From Vespa crabro (Eukaryota > Arthropoda > Insecta > Hymenoptera > Vespidae): 64,000 nucleotides of DNA. Below the pieces are notes generated by a model that saw only the letters and a program-made list of their open reading frames with translations, was not told where the DNA came from and did no database searches. The stretch covers positions 22,312,973 to 22,376,972 of the forward strand of contig NC_060956.1 of the NCBI RefSeq assembly GCF_910589235.1. The letters run 5' to 3'. How positions within the stretch are numbered: position 1 is the stretch's first letter; each line of letters begins with the position of its first letter. Made by a program: the position numbers and the translations under genes. This document shows, one piece after another, positions 1-10,884 of this stretch.

Positions 1-1
1 T

Positions 2-1071
2 CGATATGAAAATTATCAGGAGGAGCAATACGACGAATCCGTATATCCGGACTCTTATCAAGAATCCTATCAGGAATCTTATCAGGATTCTTACGAGGAA
101 CGTTACAAGGATGGACCAGTCGCTATCACGGAAAGGAGACAAAGCGAAGTGCCGGAACTTTCCGTTACCACGCCGAAGGGCCAAACAAAAACGAACGGTT
201 ATCAGTCTAGCGAGTCGGAATACTTGTACAATCAGGAAAACGAGCAAGTTTCGCAGATAGGTGCGTCTAGGAGAAAGAAGCTCGGTAAGCGCGAGCCCAG
301 TCCGCTTTTGCAACAAAACACGGACTCGCTGGAATCGAGGGACGACGAATTAAAGGATTCCTTCGAAACGGCCGTGAGCTCCGTCGAGAGTAGTCAACCT
401 AGGAAAGCTTACAGCGAGTACTCGACCGCGGGTGACTCTAGTCCTGCCGCGGCCACATTGGTCGACTCGCCTCAGAGTACGACGCAGCCACTTACCAGTA
501 TGGTAAATCACGTAGCGAGTATGGATAATCACGTTAGCAGTAGCAGCATCATCACGGTTACGGCGACGGTTCATTCTACGTCTGCTGCGACAAATGGCAA
601 ACGATTGGCTCGAACGGAATCGTATCTGGAAGAAGCGATCGAGGACGAGGAGTATCCCGAAATCATTCCGACGGAGCCACAGAGAAAGGATTCCCAATTG
701 TCCCATCAGAGTCAGCTCAGTCAACATTCGAGTCAAAAGCCCAAACTGACGAGAGGCGATTCTTACGCCTCCGATCATTTCCCCGATGAGTCGTACAGTA
801 GAAGAGGATCTTACGCTCAGGCTACCAGAAAGGAGTCCGTATCTTCCGTCACGCAGGAGCCGCCTTTCAAGCCGCCTCTAACGAGAACCGATTCGTATCA
901 GAATAGAGGGACCGGTTATGCCCAAAATTTCAGCGCTCCTCAGCCAATAACAAGAGCCGAGAGTTATCAGAGAGGTTACTTCAAGGATCAGGAGACGATT
1001 GACGAGAGCGAGATTACTCTGAGCAATCAGGTCAACGGAGAGTACAAAATGAGGGACGAAACTCTCGACAG
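2..1071 (+). CDS. unc-13: Partial coding exon of Unc13 'A'-type disordered N-terminal region
   Basis: The frame beginning at position 2 is open through the left window edge, so the exon starts upstream and no start codon is called. It codes about 356 residues and ends at a donor (GACAG, then gtaaat) two bases into an Arg codon. The protein is Ser/Thr/Glu/Arg-rich and looks disordered. At 50-106 there is a tyrosine repeat (DSYQESYQESYQDSYEERY). Between about 599 and 967 a motif of the type [L/I]-T/A-R-x-[D/E]-S-Y recurs four times, plus RRGSYAQA. No folded domain is visible. In the Unc13 family such N-termini target the priming factor to active-zone sub-sites; here that role is inferred. The next exon is 66 bp downstream. 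The gene assignment comes from the tryptophan-rich helix two exons later. A different synaptic scaffold protein remains possible. Confidence 0.7.
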
Positions 1072-1137
1072 GTAAATATCGTGGATTCAATTGTTCCTCC
1101 TTTAGTTCGACTTTTATCCTTGCGAATTGTCTCATAG

Positions 1138-1244
1138 GTACGAACGCGGAGAGGAAGGAATGATTCGTAGCTCACGAGAGGACTCGTTGGCAGATGCGTA
1201 CAAGACGTCTTCACCACCGTTGTCGCATATCGACAGTCCACGCG
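1138..1244 (+). CDS. unc-13: Internal coding exon of Unc13 'A' N-terminal region
   Basis: This 107 bp exon lies between an acceptor (ttgtctcatag) and a donor (CGCG, then gttagt). Joining the two bases left by the previous exon to its first base gives Arg. The reading then continues YERGEEGMIRSSREDSLADA and on to SPR, ending one base into a Gly codon. The phases on both sides agree with the flanking exons, which is the main evidence. The sequence is polar and probably disordered, like its neighbours. The flanking introns are only 66 and 91 bp, typical short insect introns. Confidence 0.72.
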
Positions 1245-1335
1245 GTTAGTAGTTCAGTTTTATTATTCCTATCCGTAATCTAAAAATCAATCCAGGTACG
1301 AGAAAGATGCCTATAGAAAGCCGATATTATTCTAG

Positions 1336-1544
1336 GGAGTATAACGAAGCAAGCGTCATTGGAGGAGAGCGTTCAAATGGATACGCCGCCGCGAAGTCCA
1401 CCGGAACCACCGCCCGACGAGGAACTTTTAGAGATGGTCGGTGCCGTGCCGGTCCCAACGCAACTTAAGGAACGGCCAGAGATAAAGATGACACCACGGC
1501 AACGTTGGCACTGGGCCTATAACAAGATCATCATGCAATTGAAC
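1336..1544 (+). CDS. unc-13: Coding exon with calmodulin-binding-like helix, Unc13 'A' form
   Basis: This 209 bp exon starts after the acceptor tattattctag. Its first two bases complete the Gly codon left by the previous exon. It runs through a Pro/Glu stretch (PPRSPPEPPPDEELLEMVG) into TPRQRWHWAYNKIIMQLN and ends exactly on a codon (phase 0) at a consensus donor, gtgagt. The Trp-x-Trp, basic, amphipathic segment matches in pattern the Munc13-1 calmodulin-binding region (W-x-x-A-F-N-K-x-x-x-Q-L). In that family it lies between the variable N-terminus and the C1 domain and lets Ca2+/calmodulin enhance priming. This helix is the best single clue to the gene's identity. The three exons in view sum to 1386 bp, or 462 codons. 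Confidence 0.75.
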
Positions 1545-3872
1545 GTGAGTATTTATTCCGCCCTACGCGATCGCACACCTCTGACCTTCGACAAACTTTT
1601 CCCTATAAATAATTTGCCCGTGAAGATGGCCGCTTAAAAGGCACCACCGTTAACGCTCGAATTACTCGTCAAAGCTAACGTCACGCCGATGATACGCGAA
1701 CAATTATCGAGTTATTTTAAAAAGAATCGAACAAAAGTTCTTCCCGGTGAGAAGCCAAAAACGAACGCATCTCGAACGTTTACTCCTGCCTGAATACTTA
1801 ATTGTATTCGAAAGACGTATCTCGGGAAAATACTTTCGCTCTCGCTGAAACGTCACGAGTACATCGACCTCCCTGTTCGCGACCTTCCAAAAGAGATGCG
1901 TCGCTCGATACCGCCACCGTGCCCGCATCCCTGATAGTCCTTCGAGAACACAAAAGTGGCCTTGCCAATTGTGTTACCTTTGGGCAACACCCATCGATTT
2001 GTCACGGTAGCTCGCTGGTAGAATGGCACATCCTCTCCCTCTCACTATCTACGATTTATCGTTCGTGTACCTTTTACGTTCAAGGATGGAAGCTCGCATC
2101 ACGACTATCGACCTCTCACCGGAGCGAGTCACGACGAATTGCTTGGTTCGCGGTGCAACTATCGATCTATCGGTCGCACGAACGAACGAACTTTTGCACC
2201 GCTCGAACTTATAATACGTCATAATCCGTCTTAATTAATCTCTGACGATTTCTTTCGCAAACGCGACTATCAATTCTCTTTTATCCCATTGCCCGTTTAA
2301 AAGCGACCTTGAAGCTTTTATCGTATAGGACTGACTTTCGTTACTCGCACGGCGAATGAATAAAAAGCGAACGAAGCGTGAAAAGGTCGAAGTCGTGTTC
2401 GCGTTTATCGCAAAAAAGGAAGATATACGGAAAAGAGGAAGGTTCGAACCGCGTCGTCACCTTGAAAATCTAGCGCTCGTCGAAGTCGCAGCTGTGAATT
2501 AACGTTGGCTTACACGAAACTTCCATTAACGCAAACGTGTCGCCCAATTCGCCTCTTTCAATCGTATCAACCAAATCGTGTCGCCCAATCGTGCTTTCCC
2601 GAGTACGCACCTGCTGCACTCTTGGTTGCCACGATAGACGATTGTACGTTTGAGAAACGTTATTGTGTGCGAGGGAAAATGTAAATGAGCGAATTCGGGG
2701 ATAGGGGCCGGAAGGGACGAAATAGATTAAGCTTAAGCCGCGTCGCGCGCCAAAGAGGACAACCACGAATTCGGTTTGTTTGTTCGTTCGTTGCTAAATG
2801 TTCGAAATCGTACCGGGAAGGCAATATTCTGGAATAATTACAATAACCGGAAATTTTTCGCAACTGAATTCCGCCGGATCGCCCTGAAATATGCGATTTC
2901 GAAATGAATATATCCTCTAATTCTCCTTCTCCTCCTCCTTCTCCTTCTTCGCTATCATAATTATAGCTTTTATATCGGTTTTCAGTGGTCGATCGTTTAA
3001 TCAAGCTCCCCCTCGCCCCTCCACCTCCCCCTTGAGATAAGCGATAACCCATTCGTTACGATCGTCGTCGCGAGACCTATTACGCTCAAAAAAAATTTCT
3101 CATTACCGACTTAACGTTATTAATACAAATAGTTGAGAAAGAGCGTACGGTGTTATCGTTATATGTCGTTAAACGACGAAATTTATAAATCCCATCACAC
3201 GCTTACCTATGATATTTCCCTTTCGTAACTACGATATGGGATTTCATTGAATGATTCATTGACAAATATACGATAAGCTTCTCTATTGTGCTATTCATTA
3301 ATTAATCCTTGACTTTTTTCGCTTTTGCATCAGCTTAGATCTTTGTGCGTTCCTGAGTAACACGCAAACCAGGCGCTTCCCATTCTTTCCATCGTATTTT
3401 TATTATTCGCGCAAAAACGGCCGTTCGTATGCTCGACCGTCTCTCGTTTTGCATTTTATTCGAATTCTCGGAAGGCTCGTTCGTCGACCTCTTCTCTCTT
3501 TTCAAATTCCATCGGGAAAATGATCTACGTTCGTTCACGATGACCCATCATTTTTTTCTTCTTTTCCCTTCGTACTTGAGACAATACGAAAAATGTAAGC
3601 TGCAGAGAAAAATGCCCGACCGAACTAACGTACTTTTCCAACTTGATTATGCCAACGTACTTTTCTTTTTTTATTTAACAGCAATTTTTTCTTCAAAAAT
3701 TCTTTCATTGAAATGCATCCTCTTGCTGATCTCTTTTGCATCCAAATTCTACATTGTTCTTTGGTTTTGCGATAAAAAAACCTCGTGGGAGTATAATCTA
3801 TGTAGGGCAAACTTCCTGTCCGTATCATGCGTAATCGGAAACCCGTATGACGATTGCGATTGCGAGCAGCGA

Positions 3873-3918
<46 letters not shown>

Positions 3919-4882
3919 TACGTAGCGACAACAAGCGATACCACCTTCGCTGCAAGGTCTTCGCTTACCGCCATTCAGTTATCACGGTTAGCTCATTCGC
4001 CGTTTAGAGCAAAGCAAATCCGGTTTTCCTCTCAGTATCGAATCGTTTCTTCGTCTGTCGAGTTCGCAAAGCAAAACAACTGTCGATTCGTTTTAACTAT
4101 ACTTACCGCTTCGCTTTTCCTCGTACTTGATCCTTCGACTTGGTCAAGCACGAAAGGAGGCTAGGCGTTTCTATCGATCGTTATTAGGCTTTTATTAGAC
4201 GGAAGTGTCGTCGACGGTCTGCAAAGAGTACATCCTCGCAGGGGGTCGTGTTAACTTAAGTGAAAATACCACCGAGAGGTCCGTCACAGCCTCCGTAACA
4301 CCCTTCTTTACCATTACGAGGCGATCTCCTAAGCCCGCACGCCGATCTATCAGCCTCATCGAGTCTCATCGAAGTTGCCGACCAAGAAGGATCTCCTTAT
4401 GGGCTCGCATCGAGGTTTATTCCTTTATACCGAGAAATCCGTGCGCAACGTCTACGGGGCAACAAGTTGGCGTGGCTGAAAACGTTAACCAGGAAAGCCG
4501 GAAACGTCGAGTTTAAGAAACGCTTCTCTCTTTTTAAAGAAACTAAAGTATCGGCCTTAAAGATGTCGCACGAGGAAACGTTCTTAGGAAAGGGACGTGT
4601 AAAAGGAAGGAAGGTAAAGAGAACGTTTTCTTGAAAAGAGCTTCGTCGAATCGAAAGAGGCAAAGACTTTGAGCTCCTGTTATCAAAAAGAATCTCTTTG
4701 GTTGAATTTCTAGTTTTATTATACAATTTCTTTTTATTATACAACCAAAGTAAGTTCTTCCGGTTTCTTCATTGGAAGCACGATAACGACCGAGCGGAAG
4801 GTCCGCAAACCGGATGGTGCGTTATCGTTCTAACTTAACGCTTAAACGAGAGTTCTATTTCCTGTTTTCGAGCCTCGAGCAG
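1545..4882 (+). other. Intron or 5' flank between A-type exons and the third N-terminal exon
   Basis: No convincing coding sequence is visible. Read-through of the donor at 1545 stops at 1637 after about 30 residues. The stretch contains a (GAC)n run at 3874-3917 and AT-rich tracts. The part just before 4883 could hold a promoter for the exon at 4964, but I see no clear core element. A potential acceptor (cctgttttcgagcctcgagcag) ends at 4882. Confidence 0.6.
3874..3917. repeat. (GAC)n trinucleotide microsatellite
   Basis: A near-perfect GAC repeat of about 14 units in non-coding sequence. In one frame it reads as poly-Asp, but the surrounding reading frames are not gene-like. Confidence 0.9.
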
Positions 4883-4963
4883 AACTATAATATTTCTCGA
4901 AGTTATACGAAGACGCGGAACTCTTCTTATCGAGAAGAAGAAAGGTAAAAAAGGTCGGTGAAA

Positions 4964-5554
4964 ATGGAGACTCGCGAAAAGTCGACCGAGTGGGCATTGC
5001 TCTTTCCATTGAAGGCGGGTCTATTCGCCATGAAGTCTTCCCTATCCTCCAAGAGCGTGAATCGCGAGAAAGAAAAAATTGCAAAAGAAAAAGCGACTTT
5101 GCCCAGAGCCAGGATTCGTCGTGGATCGTCCCTCTCAGATTTGGACAAACTTCAGAACAAGTCGATCTTACCGGACGTCGTCAGATCGATCGAAAAGTGT
5201 TCCGAGTCTCTTCCTCATTCGCCGGCTCTCTCGAGAACGAATCTTCAGCTGTGTACCAGTCAGGTCAGAGGTAGCATAGGTGATCTGATGAATCTGAAGA
5301 AGTACGGTGGTTCCAATTGGAGCGTTAGAAGCGAGAGTCTCGTCGCCAAAGCGGTGCCGCTTAGCACGGTTACGCTCAAACATAGTCCTCGGATCGAGAG
5401 GGATGCAAACGACCTCAAGGATGAACTTGTAGACGATTTTCAATTGAACGGAAAAACGCTTACATGCGCTCAAAGGACTCAACGGCTTAGCAGGCTCATC
5501 AAGAAGCAACGTCGAATGATGGTCTTTAGTCCTAACGCCATCAAGAGGGTGATC
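4964..5554 (+). CDS. Alternative first coding exon (third N-terminus), unrecognised protein
   Basis: The reading frame starts at the first ATG (4964) after a possible acceptor at 4882. An in-frame TAA at 4946-4948 lies just upstream, so this looks like an initiating exon rather than an internal one. It codes 197 residues (METREKSTEWALL to SPNAIKRVI) and ends on a codon boundary at a strong donor, ATC then gtaagt. The protein is basic and Ser/Leu-rich, with segments such as RIRRGSSLSDLDKLQN and a basic stretch RLSRLIKKQRRMMVF near the end. I recognise no domain. It has the same strand and same exit phase as the exons ending at 1544 and 60400. I infer it is another N-terminal choice for the same downstream gene, possibly a short isoform. 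It could instead be the first exon of an unrelated nested gene. Confidence 0.55.
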
Positions 5555-7005
5555 GTAAGTTTCGAAGGATTAGACTTCTAACGCGTACCATTCGCTGCCC
5601 GTCGATTATCTTTGGACTTACCAATTTGTCCGTTAAATCGTTCCTCAATGGCTTCCTTCCTTCTGCGTTACTGCAGCTACGATAATATAACGGCTCTCGT
5701 AAAGATCGATTTAAGATCTAATGAAATATTGCGCCGAGCTAACGGTATATAAGAATGCGCATTTACGTAATGGCCCTTTTCTAGGAAGTCGCTTGATATT
5801 TCCACCGAAGTTTATACGTTCGGCTCTTTTATCGAGGCAGGAAAATCTCTCGATTTAACCGACTTTAATCTTGTAAGATTAAAAAGCCCACACGTCGATT
5901 TTATCCTCGCTGCCTATATTTCGCTCTCTTTCTCTAACCATCCCGAATAAATTGCGGATCTACGTACTGGTTACGTCCAAGTTGTCGTAAAAATCAAGCG
6001 TTTTCAGAAAAATATAATAATCCCAGATAAACAGGGGAGAAAAAGAAAAAAAAAAAATAAGACAAGCCTTAACATATTTTCCAATTACGATAACCAGCCT
6101 CGAGCGATATTTCGAAATAATCTAATCTCGGTGTTACAGGAAGGACACATTACGTATCTATTCGGACTAGACATTCGTGTTAAAGATAAGCGTGAAAATT
6201 CATGGAAATTTAATCATTTCAAATGTCAGCTACATTACTTGGACGGGCATCCCTCTTCGTTGGCAACATTCGTTTTATAATCGACTTTCCCTCGTTCTTA
6301 CGCTCCAATTTTTCAATTATTTTCTTCCCGATCGATCCGATATTTGCACGTCTAAGTACGTGGACATGACACTACTGTATTGTATCGATTTTCTAATTTT
6401 CTCACGAGTTATTGCAAAGTTGGAATTCGTCGGGAAACTAGTCGGATATATCTTACAGCAGCGTGCTTAACGAGACAAGAATAGTATCATCGACTGTCGT
6501 CTAACTAGAGCCGACGAAACGCCGAAAGACAAGCCGGACTATAAGATATTATAGACGTTTGCTGTTTGCAACATCTCGTTAAACTAGAAATACACTGTAT
6601 ACTTGTGGCAGTAGACACTTACCGAACTTGAAATATTCATGGTACATTCAGCTAGCTTGCTGACTATCCTATAAGAGGTTATCAGTGTCTTAGTCCATCA
6701 ACGTCTTCCATTGTCTTTCAACGGTATTATCGTTGTCTCTCTTATAACTCCGTTTTCCGAAACAATGTTCCTTGGAAGCTCTCTCGAATGCTTTCCTTAA
6801 GAGGAAGCTTTTTACGGAGAAAATGCTAACTTTGTCCATACGAGAAATTCGAACGAGCTTATCGCGCTCCTCTCCACGTATGTATGTATGTTGCTGAAAG
6901 TTGGAAAAAGGAAACAAAGTTAAACTTTTTTGTTTTGCCCACTCTTGATATTTTTTGATTCTTGAAAGATTTTCGAACGTATCTCTCGAAGTGGTTCCTT
7001 CTTTT

Positions 7006-7039
<34 letters not shown>

Positions 7040-7212
7040 TGGAAGGTGAAAAGTGATCGAGTATATCGTTCGCGTGTGTTGTAAGAGAAAAAGCGTAAGA
7101 AAGTTGGAGAGAAAGATAGAGTTGGTCGAATCGTACGAAGCCTCCTATCGAGTCTTGTAAGTACGTGATTCATAAATGATTCGTCGGATGCTTCTCGGCT
7201 TGCGAAAGGTTG

Positions 7213-7213
<1 letters not shown>

Positions 7214-7251
<38 letters not shown>
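7214..7251. repeat. (TC)n dinucleotide microsatellite
   Basis: Uninterrupted TC repeat of about 19 units, one of roughly twenty TC/GA tracts in this window. Confidence 0.92.
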
Positions 7252-7252
<1 letters not shown>

Positions 7253-8823
7253 GAATTCACCGTCGATTCAGCCTTCAGCGAAAAGTGGCACGTAAGCACA
7301 TTCTTCTTCTTCTCATACTATATTAATAATACAAAATTTGGTTTACGTACGATTTCTCGTAAATCTTGAAGAGATATTATTAAGTTGATCGTCGTATAAA
7401 GTTCTTACTCTCGTCGAAAGATTTATAACGGTATGACGATTTTCGTTCTTTCTCCTCGAAGCTATGTATATATTTTTTTGAAAAGACCAACTCGTTCTTT
7501 TCTTTCATTTCCACTTTCCGTTTAGAGTTCCGTTCGAAGCGCCGTGATTGTTCGTATTTAAATTCCTCCTCGATCGTAAAATGAAAGCTGGAAAAGAAAA
7601 AGGAGAGAAAAAGTCAGTGTGCCAAGAAAATGCCACTAGAATTACATTCTTCCGAATGCAAGTTCTTTGGCGAAAAATTCGCTACGTTATTATAGCTACA
7701 GGATGCTGTTAAAAATTTGCATACTTTTTGTAGGATCGTTTCACCCTGCTTCTCATCATTTTTCATACCCATTTTAGAAGATGAAAACTATAGAAAATAT
7801 TTGTTCGTTTTTACTTGCTCAACGAGTTTATTATATGTATTCCGATACTTCATAGTGACATAATTTCATAATTTCAAAAAAGAAAAAAAAAAAAAAAAAA
7901 AAGGAAAAAACTTTGATGCGTTAGATCCAGAGAAGATATTATTTTATTCCAACGAGCCGGTTGAGTTTATGTTATCGTATAAAGTGTTATATCTACTATA
8001 AGAGATAGGTACTCTGTAAAATATCCATGGAATAGGATACATAGGTTTTCCCCGAAGAACATATCGGTTTTCATGGGACGAAAGGAATCGTACTTTATTT
8101 TTGGCTCGCACCGTACTTTTCTACAAACATTTTGCTCTCCTTCGAGCTGTGATTTATCACGGCGAAGCTGGTTGCAAGTAAACGCAAATACGGGTGGCGA
8201 GTAAAGGAAGATACGGGCAGCGTGAAATATAACAAGAAAGATTCGACCAACAAACCCATCTCTTTTTTCTAGCTGCATCCATTTCTGGTCTTTTTTATAG
8301 TAGGTACTTTTTCGAGACCTTCGTACCTATGTCCCGTCAAGCTTTCGCACTTTAACCATTTCCATGTTTCGAAAAGAAAAGGAACAACGTTGATTTATCT
8401 CCGGAGAAGGATTTCCTGCATAGCCGGAGAGAAAATGTTCTATCCTGAAAAGTTTTGTACATTGGCGGTAAACGCGTAGAAACGAGCGTCGGGCGACGAT
8501 ACCGAATATTTTAATAGCTTTTCAACTTTATGACCTTTACGATCGTATTCAAAAATGGTCTCGACGACGTATCGATGCGTGTCGATGGAGAATCGAATGT
8601 ACTTTGCAGTTAACAAAAAGCTTTTTTTTTTGTTCTTTTTCTTTTTCATTGCAATCCCTCGAGTCCTCGTTAATATTCTCGCCATTCATTAAAGTCATTC
8701 ATTAATGGGCTTCTCGTATTTTCTTCGAAAAATACGACTTGTGCAACTTCACGCAAGGATTTGATTAAACTTTATCAATTTTAATCAGATACAGCGCGAT
8801 TCCCTTTTTTGATTCTCTCTCAG

Positions 8824-8841
8824 TTTATGTCTATTGTCGAG
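8824..8841 (+). other. Candidate 18 nt microexon
   Basis: A pyrimidine-rich acceptor (cccttttttgattctctctcag) is followed after 18 nt by the donor gtaggt. In phase 0 it reads FMSIVE with no stop, so inclusion would keep frame after the exon ending at 1544 or 5554. Splice-site appearance is the only evidence; chance is a real alternative. Confidence 0.2.
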
Positions 8842-10756
8842 GTAGGTTGGCTCTCGAGGTGAAAAATAAAAACTACCGTTTCCACGAAAACGCGCGCTCT
8901 CATTTATTCTCTTTCTCTCGAATTAAAAGAAAATTTTCTCGTAATAATTCTTTGGAATTTCGAGAAAAGGATAGAGAAATTAATTCCTCGTTGGCTAGGT
9001 TGCAACGAGTAGCTACCAACACCGTTTACGACCGATTATACATGCTCGGCATTATTACGTACGCGTATTTTTCGCTTTGCAACACCAGCGAAACGTTCTT
9101 TCTACTGCGTTTCTATTCGCTTTAGCGCGATTAAAAGCGTCGAGAAAAACGACGACGAAAGGCTACTTTCAGTTTCGTAAATACAAGAAGGAAGAAGAAA
9201 AAAAACGTCAAAGCGGCGTTTCTCGTGCGTTCCTTTTTCGAAGTTTACGTGCAATTAACGTTTGCCATCTAGCAACGTGCGAAAAGACGATTGAAAAAGG
9301 AAGAAAGTATTTATATTGCGCGTTTTCTTCATTTTTTGGTGTCAAGTATATTATATGAAATTGCAAGAGCGCATAAAAAGTTTTGTACGCATAGCAGTAC
9401 GATAAAAGCAGAAATAGCAAAAAATAGAGTTGAAAATCTGTAATAGAGGGAGGAAAGACGCGATAGCTCCGAAGATGCTTTCCAGGGACTCGGATTTCCC
9501 TATTGTCTCCTATCTTAGTTCTCATTGCGTTTCCAGATACTCGGTATTCCCGTAGATATCTCCGTGGGCTTTCTTCTCTTTCCACGATTCAGCCCTGAGG
9601 AGCTAAAGCGCAACTAGGCGAAACCCGGAGGCGTTTCTCGTCTACCAGAGATTATGCGAGATTGGAACGAAGCCAATCGGTACGGCCGTTCTAACTGCGA
9701 GGAGTACATAAGGAAATTCATTTCGCTTACGACCGTTTCCTTTTCCTTCAACTTTCTCGTCGTAACGCACGGACATTGTCTTCCTTCTCTGCGCGCTACG
9801 AAAATTCCTTTTCACATCGAGCGACCGTTTCGAGCGTTAACGAGCAACACAGCGCGAACGGTTTCTAATTAACGATAATCGTTCGTTTAGCGGGAAAGTA
9901 TCCCCGCTAAAAAGACGCTGAATCCAAACGACGTTTCAGGCGAGAACGACGCGCGGTCTCTAACCTTCTATCTCCTATTATTTTTATTATTTTCCTCTCT
10001 TTGTTCGTGCAGTTCACCCTTACGACCACGTCGATAAGATTAGAAATCGCTGAGTCGTTTTACCCGCGTTTCCACTTTTATGTCAAGGCGATCACGATAA
10101 TCGTAAATTTCATCGCGGAACGTTTAACGGGGCAGTAACTGTCGTATTTTCAAGAGAAACGAAGAACGTTTAAAGATTTCGCGAGGAACGCGCCGACGAA
10201 AGATCTCGCTAATGGAATAAAACTGCTGTCTCTGTTTCTCTCGTTCTTTCTCTCCTGGCATTGTCTCGATGCTCCGTTCGCAGTACCGTCCGGTACTGCT
10301 TCGGCTCACGCTCTTGCAGACATTTTTGGCGTCACACTCAGGAGTCATATTTATTCATGAGAAACGACGAAATAATTAAAGTCTCCAGCAGGCTTTTCTC
10401 TCGGCCGTCTCGCTTCTCATTCTCGGTCACACTCTAGCGCATTTACCGGCGCGTATTGTTGCACGCATGGCAGCACGTCTGAACGCGACTAATTGCAAAT
10501 AATAGCCGCGGCCAGGTTCTTCCTATCCATTCTACTCCTTCTCGTTCAACGCGCTCTCATTTTCTCCGAAGTTACTGCGCGAGCAAGCCCCGTTGTTCTT
10601 GGCCTCCTTTACCCGCCACTACTCCTCTCCTCGCATTTTACAGCAATTTTCCCTTTACTTCGAACAGGCATTTGCGAACGACGCCTTTAACCTCTCCATC
10701 GAATTTAATGAAAACTAGTAACTCAGACGAATGCCAATTACGTTAAATCTTATCTC

Positions 10757-10786
10757 AATATTTTCTCTTCTTTGTTTCAGGTGAGT
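10757..10786 (+). promoter_or_regulatory. Recursive splice (ratchet) site, acceptor fused to donor
   Basis: A textbook acceptor with a long pyrimidine tract (tattttctcttctttgtttcag) is followed with no gap by a consensus donor, gtgagt, at the 10780/10781 junction. This is the zero-length-exon arrangement known from very long introns of neuronal and developmental insect genes, where an intron is removed in steps. It lies 9.2 kb into the intron after 1544 and 5.2 kb after 5554. A second donor (GCAG, then gtgagt) follows at 10885. Confidence 0.6.
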
Positions 10787-10884
10787 ACACTCTCGTTCGT
10801 CGACTCTCCTTACTCTTTTTTTTCTTTTTTCTTTTTGCGCGCGCGCACATCGCAACTGCCGGCGTACGAGAACGTTGATAGCAG
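10781..10884 (+). other. Possible recursive-splicing exon or cassette exon
   Basis: This 104 nt segment lies between the ratchet acceptor and a second strong donor at 10885. It is open in phase 0, ending in RTSQLPAYENVDSR, but exits in phase 2, so including it before a phase-0 exon would shift the frame. It may therefore be only the transient exon used to define the ratchet site, or a frame-shifting poison exon. Its middle is a T-rich tract followed by a GC alternation, unusual for coding sequence. Confidence 0.35.

Larger units (their letters stand above)
5555..10780 (+). other. First part of the ~49 kb intron, non-coding
   Basis: There is no gene-like reading frame on either strand. It contains a CTT-rich tract (about 6998-7037), a (TC)n run (7214-7251), a poly(A) run (7879-7901) and an 18 nt splice-bounded candidate at 8824-8841. 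It ends at the ratchet-type acceptor at 10780. Confidence 0.7.

Noticed and set aside
1296..1335. Alternative acceptor (atccag then gtacgag) 40 bp upstream of the exon at 1336
   Set aside because: Using it keeps one plausible stretch (TRKMPIESRYYSREYNEAS) but shifts the frame by 40 nt and stops near 1468 before the tryptophan-rich helix.
2440..2450. tRNA B-box-like ggttcgaacc
   Set aside because: It is a simple palindrome without a matching A box or cloverleaf arms at the right spacing.
4714..4749. 36 nt open segment between an acceptor-like ctag and gtaagt
   Set aside because: The segment is nearly pure A/T, the acceptor tract is weak and the donor lacks a good exon end; looks like chance.
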